A stretch of DNA of 64,000 nt from an uncultured Bacteroidales bacterium (GTDB taxonomy: Bacteria > Bacteroidota > Bacteroidia > Bacteroidales > Bacteroidaceae): positions 1-64,000 of the forward strand of contig CACYBB010000003.1 in the NCBI GenBank assembly GCA_902772585.1, written 5' to 3'. The notes under the pieces were generated by a model. That model ran no database searches. It had not been told where the DNA came from and worked only from the letters and a program-made list of their open reading frames with translations. The first letter of the stretch is position 1. Every line of letters starts with the position of its first letter. This document shows positions 7,811 through 14,834 of this stretch, piece after piece. A program made the position numbers and the translations under genes.

Positions 7811-8024
7811 AGGAAACGAATAGGGGTATTTCTTTGAAACAAATGACCATAATGGACCGTAATATTTTTAGAAACGAATTATCCTAATTAACCCTAATTT
7901 TGTTCACAAATAGTTTTGTTGTTTTTAGAAACGAATTATTCTAATTATATTTAATTTAAGCCACGAATTTTATTAATTATAGGATAATTCGTTTCTTAAA
8001 ACCATATTGGGGGAATTTGTTTCT
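7811..8024. repeat. AT-rich GAAACGAATT repeat block after murF-alr
   Basis: The block begins GGAAACGAAT, contains the 112-bp copy at 7868-7979, and ends with inverse AATTCGTTTC (7986-7995) and GAATTTGTTTCTG touching the alr stop codon. The 333-bp gap 7693-8025 holds only this, the terminator and the promoter. Confidence 0.85.
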
Positions 8025-8025
8025 G

Positions 8026-10719
8026 TTAATCCTGGAAGTAGACCTTCTTGACACGGCCGGAGACGCTGGTGAGGACCTCGTAGGGGATGGTGTCGAGGAT
8101 GTCACTGAGGACGGAGGCGGGCAGGTGCTCACCGAAGATCTCGACGCTGTCACCCTCGCGGACATCGGGGATGTCGGTGACATCAATCATCGCCACGTCC
8201 ATACAGATGTTACCCACGTAGGGAGCCTTCTGACCATGAACCAGACAGTAGCCGGCACCACGACCGAGGTGGCGGTTCAGACCATCAGCATAGCCAATAG
8301 GAATGGCGGCAATCAGACTGTCGCGGGTCAGGATGCCACGGCGGCTATAGCCCACGGTCTCGTCCTTGGGGACGCGACGGAGCTGGAGGATGGTGGTCTT
8401 GAGGGTGGAGACGGGGCGGAGAGCCGCCGGAGTGTCAGCGGGGAACCCGCTGACCGCAGGAGCCGCAGGAGCCGCAGGAGCCGCAGGAGCGGTTGCGCGG
8501 GGGTCATAGCCGTAGAGGCCAAGACCGAGGCGGCACATGTCGAGCTGACGCTCGGGGAAGTGCTGGATGGCAGCGCTATTGTCCATGTGACGGATAATCT
8601 TATGACTGAAGGCTGCCTGGAGCTTAAGGCTGGCCTTGTCGAACTTCTCGAACTGCATGGTGGAGAAGTTGTCGAAGTCATCGCTGTCGGAACCGACGAA
8701 GTGAGAGAATACCGAACGGGGGATGATGGCATTCTGACTGCGGAGGCGACGGATGACCTCGTCGATATCCTTCTCAGGGTCGAAGCCCAGACGGTGCATA
8801 CCCGTGTCGAGCTTGATATGAACAGGCCAGCCCGTGATACCCTGCTGTTCGGCAGCATGGATGAGGGCATCCATCAGACGGAAGGAATAGACTTCCGGTT
8901 CGAGGTCGTAGTCGAACATGGTCTTGAAGGCCGTCATCTCCGGGTTCATAATCATGATGTTCTGCGTGATGCCGTTATTACGAAGCGTGACACCCTCGTC
9001 AGCCACAGCCACGGCGAGATAGTCGACACGGTGGTCCTGGAGGGTCTTGGCAACCTCCACGGCACCGGCACCATAGGCATCCGCCTTGACCATACACACG
9101 AGCTTGGTCTCGGGCTTCAGGAAGGAGCGGTAGTAGTTGAGGTTATCGACCACGGCATTGAGATTGACCTCGAGGATAGTCTCGTGGACCTTCTGCTCCA
9201 GCTGTTCGGTGATACGGTCGAAGCCAAAGGAACGGGCGCCCTTGATGAGGATGAGTTCGTCATGAAGGGAGCGGAAAGTCTCGGAATGAAGGAAGGCCTC
9301 AGTGGTGGGAAAGAAGAACATCCCAGCGGCAAAGTTGCTGGGCACAGCGGCAGCGGAAAGGGCGGCAGTGATGCGGGGACCGATGGCGATGAACTTCGTG
9401 ATGCCACGCTTGGTGCAGAGCGCCAATACCTCCGCATAGAGATCGGCATCGTCACGGCCGGTCTGGTAGATGTCAGAGAGGATGAGGGTGCGAGGACCCG
9501 TCGGAGAAGCAGCGGGAGTAGTGGCAATGAGACTCGCAGCTGACGCTGCAGGCACAGCAGCAGAAGCCGTACGGCGGGACATGAAGTCGAGGGCGATATC
9601 GAGGGAGTTGATATCGCTATTGTAGGAGTCATTGATAAGGAGACAGCCATGCTGACCTTCCTTGACCTCCAAGCGCATGGCGACAGGTTCCAGGTGAGAC
9701 ATGCGCTCCGCCAGTTCGTCGGGGGTAAGGCCTAAGTAAAGGGCTATTGCCGCACAGGCGAAGGAGCACTGCAGGGAGGCCTCGTCGAAGAATGGTAGGG
9801 TATATAACGCGCGCGTTCCTTTATATATATAAGTGACGGTGGTACCCACAGCTGACGCTGTGGGCACAGCGGCAGAAGAGGCGGACACAGTGGCTATATA
9901 AAGGGGAGCGCTAGCGTTCTCGCGGCTCCAACCAATCTTCTCGCCCTTGAAACCGGAACGGCGGATGCAGCGGGAGATGATGTCATCATCGCTATTGTAG
10001 GCGATGACCTTGGCACTATGGAACAGTTGCATCTTCTCCATACATTTCTCCTCCATAGAGCGGAAATTCTCCTGGTGAGCGGCACCCAGAGAGGTAAGGA
10101 TGCCGATGGTGGGCTGGATGATATCGGCAAGCGATGCCATCTCATCGGGCTGGCTGATGCCTGCCTCGAAGAGTCCCACCTGCGTGTGTTCGTTGAGGAG
10201 CCAGACAGAGAGGGGGACACCAATCTGGGAGTTGTAGCTCTTCGGGGAACGGGTAACCGTCATAGACGGGGAGAGCAGTTGGTTGAGCCACTCCTTAACC
10301 ATGGTCTTGCCATTAGAACCCGTAATGCCGACAACAGGGATGTCAAACTCGTCGCGGTGACGCTCAGCGAGGCGCTGGAGAGCAGCGAGGGGAGAAGGAA
10401 CCACGAGGAAGTTAGCATCGGGATAAGAACCCGCCGGAGAAGCGGCGGGAGTAGTGGCGATGGACCCCGCAGCTGACGCTACGGGCACAGTGGCAGCCTC
10501 AGGCACGGTGGAGACCACGAAGTTGCGGACACCACGGCGGTAGAGGTCATCGATATAGCGGTGGCCATCGTTGCGGGCGGTCTTCAGGGCGAAGAAGAGC
10601 GTCTCTTCAGGGAAACATAGTGAACGGCTGTCGGTGAGTAGCCAGCCTATGGTAGCATCGGCAGTACCGATGCGTCGCGCTCCAAGGAGCGTAGTGATCT
10701 TTTCTATGGTGTAATTCAT
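8026..10719 (-). CDS. Bifunctional UDP-MurNAc-tripeptide:D-Ala-D-Ala ligase / alanine racemase
   Basis: The 897-residue protein starts at the ATG at 10719, whose ATGA overlaps the stop of the GSCFA gene. The MurF half (about 1-510) has the ATP loop GITGSNGKT (131-139) and adds D-Ala-D-Ala to the peptidoglycan precursor. The Alr half (about 515-897) has the PLP lysine in VKADAYG (about K545), the tyrosine loop GYSRRG and CMDVAMIDVTD. It makes the D-alanine used for that dipeptide. This fusion is normal in Bacteroidota. What is abnormal is the set of Ala/Pro/Ser/Gly inserts at residues of about 76-98, 286-295, 390-408 and 755-775, each encoded by family A palindromic repeats and lying next to conserved strands. 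Both enzymes are cytoplasmic and essential. Confidence 0.95.
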   Translation of the reverse strand: MNYTIEKITTLLGARRIGTADATIGWLLTDSRSLCFPEETLFFALKTARNDGHRYIDDLYRRGVRNFVVSTVPEAATVPVASAAGSIATTPAASPAGSYPDANFLVVPSPLAALQRLAERHRDEFDIPVVGITGSNGKTMVKEWLNQLLSPSMTVTRSPKSYNSQIGVPLSVWLLNEHTQVGLFEAGISQPDEMASLADIIQPTIGILTSLGAAHQENFRSMEEKCMEKMQLFHSAKVIAYNSDDDIISRCIRRSGFKGEKIGWSRENASAPLYIATVSASSAAVPTASAVGTTVTYIYKGTRALYTLPFFDEASLQCSFACAAIALYLGLTPDELAERMSHLEPVAMRLEVKEGQHGCLLINDSYNSDINSLDIALDFMSRRTASAAVPAASAASLIATTPAASPTGPRTLILSDIYQTGRDDADLYAEVLALCTKRGITKFIAIGPRITAALSAAAVPSNFAAGMFFFPTTEAFLHSETFRSLHDELILIKGARSFGFDRITEQLEQKVHETILEVNLNAVVDNLNYYRSFLKPETKLVCMVKADAYGAGAVEVAKTLQDHRVDYLAVAVADEGVTLRNNGITQNIMIMNPEMTAFKTMFDYDLEPEVYSFRLMDALIHAAEQQGITGWPVHIKLDTGMHRLGFDPEKDIDEVIRRLRSQNAIIPRSVFSHFVGSDSDDFDNFSTMQFEKFDKASLKLQAAFSHKIIRHMDNSAAIQHFPERQLDMCRLGLGLYGYDPRATAPAAPAAPAAPAVSGFPADTPAALRPVSTLKTTILQLRRVPKDETVGYSRRGILTRDSLIAAIPIGYADGLNRHLGRGAGYCLVHGQKAPYVGNICMDVAMIDVTDIPDVREGDSVEIFGEHLPASVLSDILDTIPYEVLTSVSGRVKKVYFQD
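8434..8490. repeat. Family A palindrome plus 9-bp tandem repeat in alr half
   Basis: A perfect 9-3-9 palindrome (GTCAGCGGG-GAA-CCCGCTGAC, 8434-8454) is followed by four tandem copies of a GCAGGAGCC-type 9-mer. Together they encode APAAPAAPAAPAVSGFPAD just ahead of the conserved STLKTTILQLRR strand. Confidence 0.8.
9497..9552. repeat. Family A palindrome pair in murF half
   Basis: There are two units, 9497-9516 (CCCGTCG-GAGAAG-CAGCGGG, imperfect) and 9533-9552 (GCAGC-TGAC-GCTGC core). Together they read AVPAASAASLIATTPAASPTG between FMSRR and the conserved TLILSDI. Confidence 0.8.
9845..9864. repeat. Family A palindrome in murF half, 8-bp perfect stem
   Basis: CCCACAGC-TGAC-GCTGTGGG is a perfect 8-4-8 hairpin, reading AVPTASAVGT in frame. 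Both arms differ from the GC-richer copies in matching positions. Confidence 0.85.
10430..10485. repeat. Family A palindrome pair near murF N-terminus
   Basis: Units lie at 10430-10449 (CCCGCCG-GAGAAG-CGGCGGG, perfect) and 10466-10485 (CCCGCAGC-TGAC-GCTACGGG, one mismatch). They encode ATVPVASAAGS and ATTPAASPAGS in tandem. Confidence 0.85.
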
Positions 10720-11582
10720 AATGTTAAATGAGGATATTTCTTTTGTAGTTCGGCAACCTTCGCCAGCGTTTGTTCGTGGAAGGTGCGGTAGTCGGGGGAA
10801 TCGGGGTTGAAGGGCTTGTGAGCCAGAGCCTGCTTCAAGGGGCGCCACTCGGAGAGGAAGTCCTTGGCAGCAGGAGAGAAATAACTATCGACGAGGCGCT
10901 CCCAGATGTATTCCACCGCCTGTGCGGAGGGGTGGAGCATGTCGGGGGCGTAGAAACGGTAGTCGCGGAGTTCGTCGAGAAGGAGCTCGTAGGCGGGAAA
11001 GTAGGAAACGGAGCCCGCCGGAGAAGCGGCGGGCACAGTGGCTGCAACAGTGTTGCAGCATAGAGAACAGCAGCGGGAACTGGCGAGGAGGAGGGTAGCC
11101 TTTGAGAGCTGGGAGCCATGGTAGCCGTATTTGCGATAGCGGATGGGGCTAACGGTGAGGACTACATGGACAGCGGGGTTCATTTTGCGGAGAAAGGTTA
11201 TCGACTGCCCTAAGCAGTCGACACACTGCTCCACGGAGAGCTCCTCTTCCTCGAAAAGGGCAGCAGGGCGCTTTTCGCAGTTGTCAACGATCTCACCTGT
11301 GGATTTCAGGCGGTAGACATGGTTGGTGCCGAGGGTGAGGAAGGCGACACGGGGACCCGCCGGAGAAGCGGCGGGCACGGTAGCAGCCAGACGCTCTATG
11401 GTGTGAAGGATGGAGGCGGGGTTGTACATCACGCCGAAGGGATTGACGGTGACGGGAAAGGCCTCGTCACGGAAGCGCTGACCAATGGCATCGGCAAAGC
11501 AAGACCCCACGAAGAGGATTTCTTCGCAGGGCTCTATAAGGAAGGGCGGTTTCTCGATGGTTACCTGTGTGCGGAACTCCAT
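10716..11582 (-). CDS. GSCFA-domain protein (SGNH-hydrolase-like)
   Basis: The 288-residue protein starts at the ATG at 11582, which shares its A with the TGA of the gene upstream (TGATG). The motif that names the family, GSCFA, is at residues 26-30 in ILFVGSCFADAIG. LTLGTNHVYRL, LTVSPIRYRKYG and the late YAPDMLHPSAQAVEYIW, with its DxLHP, resemble SGNH/GDSL hydrolase blocks. The protein has no signal peptide. Substrate is unknown; a place before MurF/Alr in the same operon suggests a cell-envelope role. Two family A repeats are inserted in frame (11014-11033 and 11356-11375), the first beside the conserved VSYFPAYELLLDELRDYRFY-type block. A separate perfect palindrome lies at 11041-11059. 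Confidence 0.85.
   Translation of the reverse strand: MEFRTQVTIEKPPFLIEPCEEILFVGSCFADAIGQRFRDEAFPVTVNPFGVMYNPASILHTIERLAATVPAASPAGPRVAFLTLGTNHVYRLKSTGEIVDNCEKRPAALFEEEELSVEQCVDCLGQSITFLRKMNPAVHVVLTVSPIRYRKYGYHGSQLSKATLLLASSRCCSLCCNTVAATVPAASPAGSVSYFPAYELLLDELRDYRFYAPDMLHPSAQAVEYIWERLVDSYFSPAAKDFLSEWRPLKQALAHKPFNPDSPDYRTFHEQTLAKVAELQKKYPHLTL
11014..11059. repeat. Family A palindrome plus adjacent 9-1-9 palindrome in GSCFA gene
   Basis: 11014-11033 is CCCGCCG-GAGAAG-CGGCGGG, reading ATVPAASPAGS. Eight bases on, GCTGCAACA-G-TGTTGCAGC (11041-11059) is another perfect inverted repeat, read CCNTVAA. Confidence 0.85.
11356..11375. repeat. Family A palindrome in GSCFA gene
   Basis: This is identical in its 20 bases to the copies at 10430 and 11014 and reads ATVPAASPAGP just before VAFLTLGTNHVY. 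Confidence 0.85.
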
Positions 11583-12508
11583 CACTTCACCTGATAAAAA
11601 CGGCGGTTAAGACCTACACGCATAGTGCTCTGTCCACCGGTCTTGATAGTATCCATGACGATGCTGAAGTCCACCGGTTCACGGACGGCCATCAGCAGGA
11701 GCGTCTCGTCAGAAGGCTCGTCACCGAAGATGAACGGTTCCGCTTTGAAGGACACCGTACTCATAGCTGGTACCAACAGGTGAGCACAGGTGGCAGCGGC
11801 ATCCATGGGCAGCACGAGGTACTTGTTGCCCTGACGGTCGATATCGAGCAGATTCATATACAGCAGTTCCGGGGTGCGGTTGGTGACACGCAGGTAACAG
11901 CTGGTATTCGGGGCGATATGGTCGTCAAGGGGCAGACCCGTGGTGCAGTCGATGAGCTCGAACTGGACATCATAGTCGGTAGATACGGGGGTAGCGGGGT
12001 CGATAAGAAGGGAATCAAGGGAAGCGGAGCCCGCCGGAGAAACGGCGGGAGTAGTAGCAGCCCCCAGGAGGTGACCCAGCTGGTTAAGCATCAGGGAGTC
12101 GTTGGAGGTAGAGCGGTAGGCCGTAGCCGTAGCTTGCATATAGGTGTTAGGGTGCGACATCTTCTCGCTATCGTCGGAGAACAACTGTTTGATGACGTAG
12201 CTGAGGTATTGCTTGGAGAGACTCTTCGAGTTACCCTTGAGGTTCTTGATAAGTTCGGCAACGGTATTGGTACCGGGTGACGTGAAAGAATACATCTTTG
12301 CATTCTTCTCGTCGATAACCGTTACAGCACTCTCCTCGCCTATCTGCACCCTGTTCTGTGCAGACAGTACCTTACGGGCTTTCAGGGGTACCATGGTCTT
12401 ACCATTATGCCAGCGGGCAGTGCCCACCACAGAGTATACCGTATAAGACTGAGCAACTGCCGACAGTGGCAGGAGCGCCAGTAAGAAGAGGATAATTCTA
12501 TTTTTCAT
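11582..12508 (-). CDS. Secreted DUF4384-like protein
   Basis: The 308-residue protein starts at the ATG at 12508 (MKNRIILFLLALLPLSAVAQ, a clear signal peptide); ten further codons upstream are open but would destroy the signal. The C-terminal third (CYLRVTNRTPELLYMNLLDIDRQGNKYLVLP) has the shape of a DUF4384 domain, which often accompanies caspase-like proteins. The N-terminal part (VVGTARWHNGKTMVPLKARKVLSAQNRVQIG) resembles FecR-like beta structure. It overlaps the caspase gene by 11 nt upstream and the GSCFA gene by 1 nt downstream. A family A repeat at 12030-12049 adds TTPAVSPAGS to a linker. Likely periplasmic; function not known. Confidence 0.7.
   Translation of the reverse strand: MKNRIILFLLALLPLSAVAQSYTVYSVVGTARWHNGKTMVPLKARKVLSAQNRVQIGEESAVTVIDEKNAKMYSFTSPGTNTVAELIKNLKGNSKSLSKQYLSYVIKQLFSDDSEKMSHPNTYMQATATAYRSTSNDSLMLNQLGHLLGAATTPAVSPAGSASLDSLLIDPATPVSTDYDVQFELIDCTTGLPLDDHIAPNTSCYLRVTNRTPELLYMNLLDIDRQGNKYLVLPMDAAATCAHLLVPAMSTVSFKAEPFIFGDEPSDETLLLMAVREPVDFSIVMDTIKTGGQSTMRVGLNRRFYQVK
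12030..12049. repeat. Family A palindrome in DUF4384-like gene
   Basis: CCCGCCG-GAGAAA-CGGCGGG has a 7-bp perfect stem and one loop base changed, and reads ATTPAVSPAGS. Confidence 0.85.
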
Positions 12509-14825
12509 AGGTGAAGATGTTAAAGTGTTCGATACCACTGGGATTCATGAATACCGGTGTTTGTTTGTAGTCGGTGGTCTTGCGGACGGCATCATAGAGG
12601 TAAGCATCGAGGGTACGGGTAGAAAGGCCCTCATCACCATCCTTCTTGGCAGCACCGTTGAAAGCCTCTACGAGTGCCTTGGTGAAAGCACCGTTACCCC
12701 ATGTGGGGTCCTCCTTCGACTTGGTATCACCAGAACTGGAGGCATAGAACAGCATGCCATTCTTTGAGCGGCGGAGCTGTTCGACGAAGTGTTCGGCAGC
12801 AGCTGAGCGGTTGCCTTCCAACAAGCCAGCAGAGTAGCAGGCATCAGCAAAGACCACGAATTTAGAGTTGATCTTCTCGGCGGCATCCTTGAAGTCCGTA
12901 GCGCTGAAGCACTCGTAGGTACGCTTGGTATTACCGCCATAGGGCATGAAGAAGAAACGGTCGCGCTCATCACGATAGCCATGACCTGCGAAGAAGAACA
13001 TACACAAGTCGTTGGGGCGAGCCTCCTGACCCATCCATTCCATAGCCTCGAATATATCACCACGGGTGGCTTCCTGGTCGCAGAGCAGTTTCACCTCTAC
13101 ATCGGTGAAGGGATGCCCCTTCTTGGAGCGTAGCACATTGGCGAAGTCATTGGCATCCTTGACGGTCATCTTCAGCGGGAGAAGTTTCTCGTCGTTATAC
13201 TCCCCTACTCCAACGACTACTGCGAACAGACGTGGAAGATCCACCTCCTGGACATTCTCACGGATGAGGCGGATGGCAGCAGGGATACTATTACCTTTCT
13301 CGTTCTGGGCAAAGATCATAACAGTACAGTCACGGTTTGGAACGTCCACCTCGATCATGTCTGCCTGTTTGACGGCACGAGAGTCGGGCTGGCGGACACC
13401 ATCAACCATGACGGTAATCTTCGTAGAGCTCTCCAAGCCCTGGGCGAGCAGCTGGTATTTCAGTTTGATGACATCGGTATGGAAGAGCGACTGGTCCTCG
13501 GGATAAAGGATGCGCACCACGGGGGCACCGTTGGTCTGGCTGATCTCTTCTTCTATCTGGTCCTGGGTATTACCCGCCGAAGAAGCGGCGGGAACGGCGG
13601 CGGAAGCCAGATCGGTGGCCCCCGCAGCTGATGCTGCGGACACAGTGGCTGCAGAGCCATCATCGGCAGCGGAGACCGCAGGAGCGGCAGCTACATCTGA
13701 AGCTGGAGCAGCTGGAGCAGCGGCAGGATCGGGAGCAGGCACCTCGGTGCCGTCCTGCTTGAGCGTCAACGCCTCGAGGGGTACATCCCAGTGGGTAGAG
13801 ACGGTAGGCGGCAAGTTACGCTGGATTTCCGACTCCTTAGGGAGCACTACCAGTGACTTCTTACGCTGGGCCTGCTGGGCTACCTGCAGTTTTAGCAGGC
13901 GGAGCTTCTCCAGGCGTACCACCTCCAAGCTGTCGGCAATCATCATCGAGTCGATGGTAGCAATCATGTGCTTGTTAAGAATGCCAGAAGTGGTGAGACT
14001 ATCCATCAGCGCCTGATTCAGGGAGTCGAGCTGCTCGGTACGGGAGAGCTTGACGAGGTCCATGAGTTTCACGAGGCTGTCGGGGCGCTCGGAAGGGGGA
14101 AGAATGGTAGCGGAGTAAACGATGGGCGGATCAGCGACAACGGGAGCGAGAGAAACCGCGGGAGCAGTAGCGGTCCCCACAGCTGATGCAGCGGGCACAA
14201 CGGCAGCAGGAGCGGCAGATGGAGCTGCAGCTGCGGCCACGGTGGCTGAAGCAGGAGCAGATGCAGCGGCGGGAGCGGCAGGAACCTGAGCGATGATCTT
14301 GGTGGGGCGCTCGATTTCGGGAACGAGGGCTACATCCTTACCATCGGACATGTCGAGCCAGCGCTTGGCCTCTACGCTATCGGCCTCTACGAGGACACCC
14401 TTCGAGTAGAGGTCGGCCAGTTTGCGTTGGGCTGGCACATAGCCACGCAGTGCCGATGCCTTCATATACATCAATGCCTGGTCGTAGTTGACGGGCAGAC
14501 CATCACCATTCATATAACAGGTGGCCAGTCCGTACTCTGCCTTGGCATGGCGCTGGCGGGCAGCACGCTTGAACCACATGGATGCCGAACTATAGTCTTT
14601 CGACCCAGCCTCACCCAGATAATACATCTTGCCTAACAGGAACTGCGCCTCGGCAAGACCTTTGTTAGCAGCCTGCGTATAGAGTTCGAGGGCAGCTTCC
14701 ATCTGTCCAGCCTCATACTTGGCGTTTGCATCATTAAGCAGTTCCTGGGCTGTCTGAGCCACTGCCATAACCGTCATGACGGCCATCAGCAGTATACTGC
14801 ATAGTCTTTTTCTCATATTCATCAT
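12498..14825 (-). CDS. Secreted Sel1-repeat caspase-family (C14) protein
   Basis: The 775-residue protein starts at the ATG at 14825; ATGs at 14822 and 14816 are also possible. A signal peptide (to about residue 24, AVAQ) places it in the periplasm. Residues of about 25-160 carry Sel1/TPR-like repeats (AQFLLGKMYYLGE, AEYGLATCYMNGDG). Residues of about 170-430 are an Ala/Pro-rich linker with family A repeats. The C-terminal 250 residues form a caspase-like peptidase domain with the dyad His615 (FFFAGHGYRD) and Cys663 (VFADACYSAGL). Cleavage after a basic or acidic residue cannot be told from sequence. It follows the CHASE2 gene by 9 nt and overlaps the DUF4384-like gene, so all three probably act together. 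Confidence 0.85.
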   Translation of the reverse strand: MMNMRKRLCSILLMAVMTVMAVAQTAQELLNDANAKYEAGQMEAALELYTQAANKGLAEAQFLLGKMYYLGEAGSKDYSSASMWFKRAARQRHAKAEYGLATCYMNGDGLPVNYDQALMYMKASALRGYVPAQRKLADLYSKGVLVEADSVEAKRWLDMSDGKDVALVPEIERPTKIIAQVPAAPAAASAPASATVAAAAAPSAAPAAVVPAASAVGTATAPAVSLAPVVADPPIVYSATILPPSERPDSLVKLMDLVKLSRTEQLDSLNQALMDSLTTSGILNKHMIATIDSMMIADSLEVVRLEKLRLLKLQVAQQAQRKKSLVVLPKESEIQRNLPPTVSTHWDVPLEALTLKQDGTEVPAPDPAAAPAAPASDVAAAPAVSAADDGSAATVSAASAAGATDLASAAVPAASSAGNTQDQIEEEISQTNGAPVVRILYPEDQSLFHTDVIKLKYQLLAQGLESSTKITVMVDGVRQPDSRAVKQADMIEVDVPNRDCTVMIFAQNEKGNSIPAAIRLIRENVQEVDLPRLFAVVVGVGEYNDEKLLPLKMTVKDANDFANVLRSKKGHPFTDVEVKLLCDQEATRGDIFEAMEWMGQEARPNDLCMFFFAGHGYRDERDRFFFMPYGGNTKRTYECFSATDFKDAAEKINSKFVVFADACYSAGLLEGNRSAAAEHFVEQLRRSKNGMLFYASSSGDTKSKEDPTWGNGAFTKALVEAFNGAAKKDGDEGLSTRTLDAYLYDAVRKTTDYKQTPVFMNPSGIEHFNIFTYEK
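13573..13640. repeat. Family A palindrome pair in caspase gene
   Basis: Units lie at 13573-13592 (CCCGCCG-AAGAAG-CGGCGGG) and 13621-13640 (CCGCAGC-TGAT-GCTGCGG core). They read AVPAASSAGN and ATVSAASAAGA. Confidence 0.8.
14176..14195. repeat. Family A unit in caspase gene, degenerate stem
   Basis: CCCACAGCTGATGCAGCGGG has partly lost pairing but reads VVPAASAVGT in the same frame as the others. Confidence 0.65.
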
Positions 14826-14834
14826 TTTTTCTTT

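Noticed and set aside
8017-9543. Long open frame on the plus strand (508 codons) opposite the alr/murF gene
   Set aside because: It is antisense to a strongly conserved enzyme. The openness follows from GC-rich codons and lack of minus-strand Leu/Ser TTA/TCA codons; no motif or promoter.
11014-12049. Family A hairpins as rho-independent terminators
   Set aside because: They lie inside conserved genes, are not followed by T runs, and neighbouring genes overlap and need readthrough.
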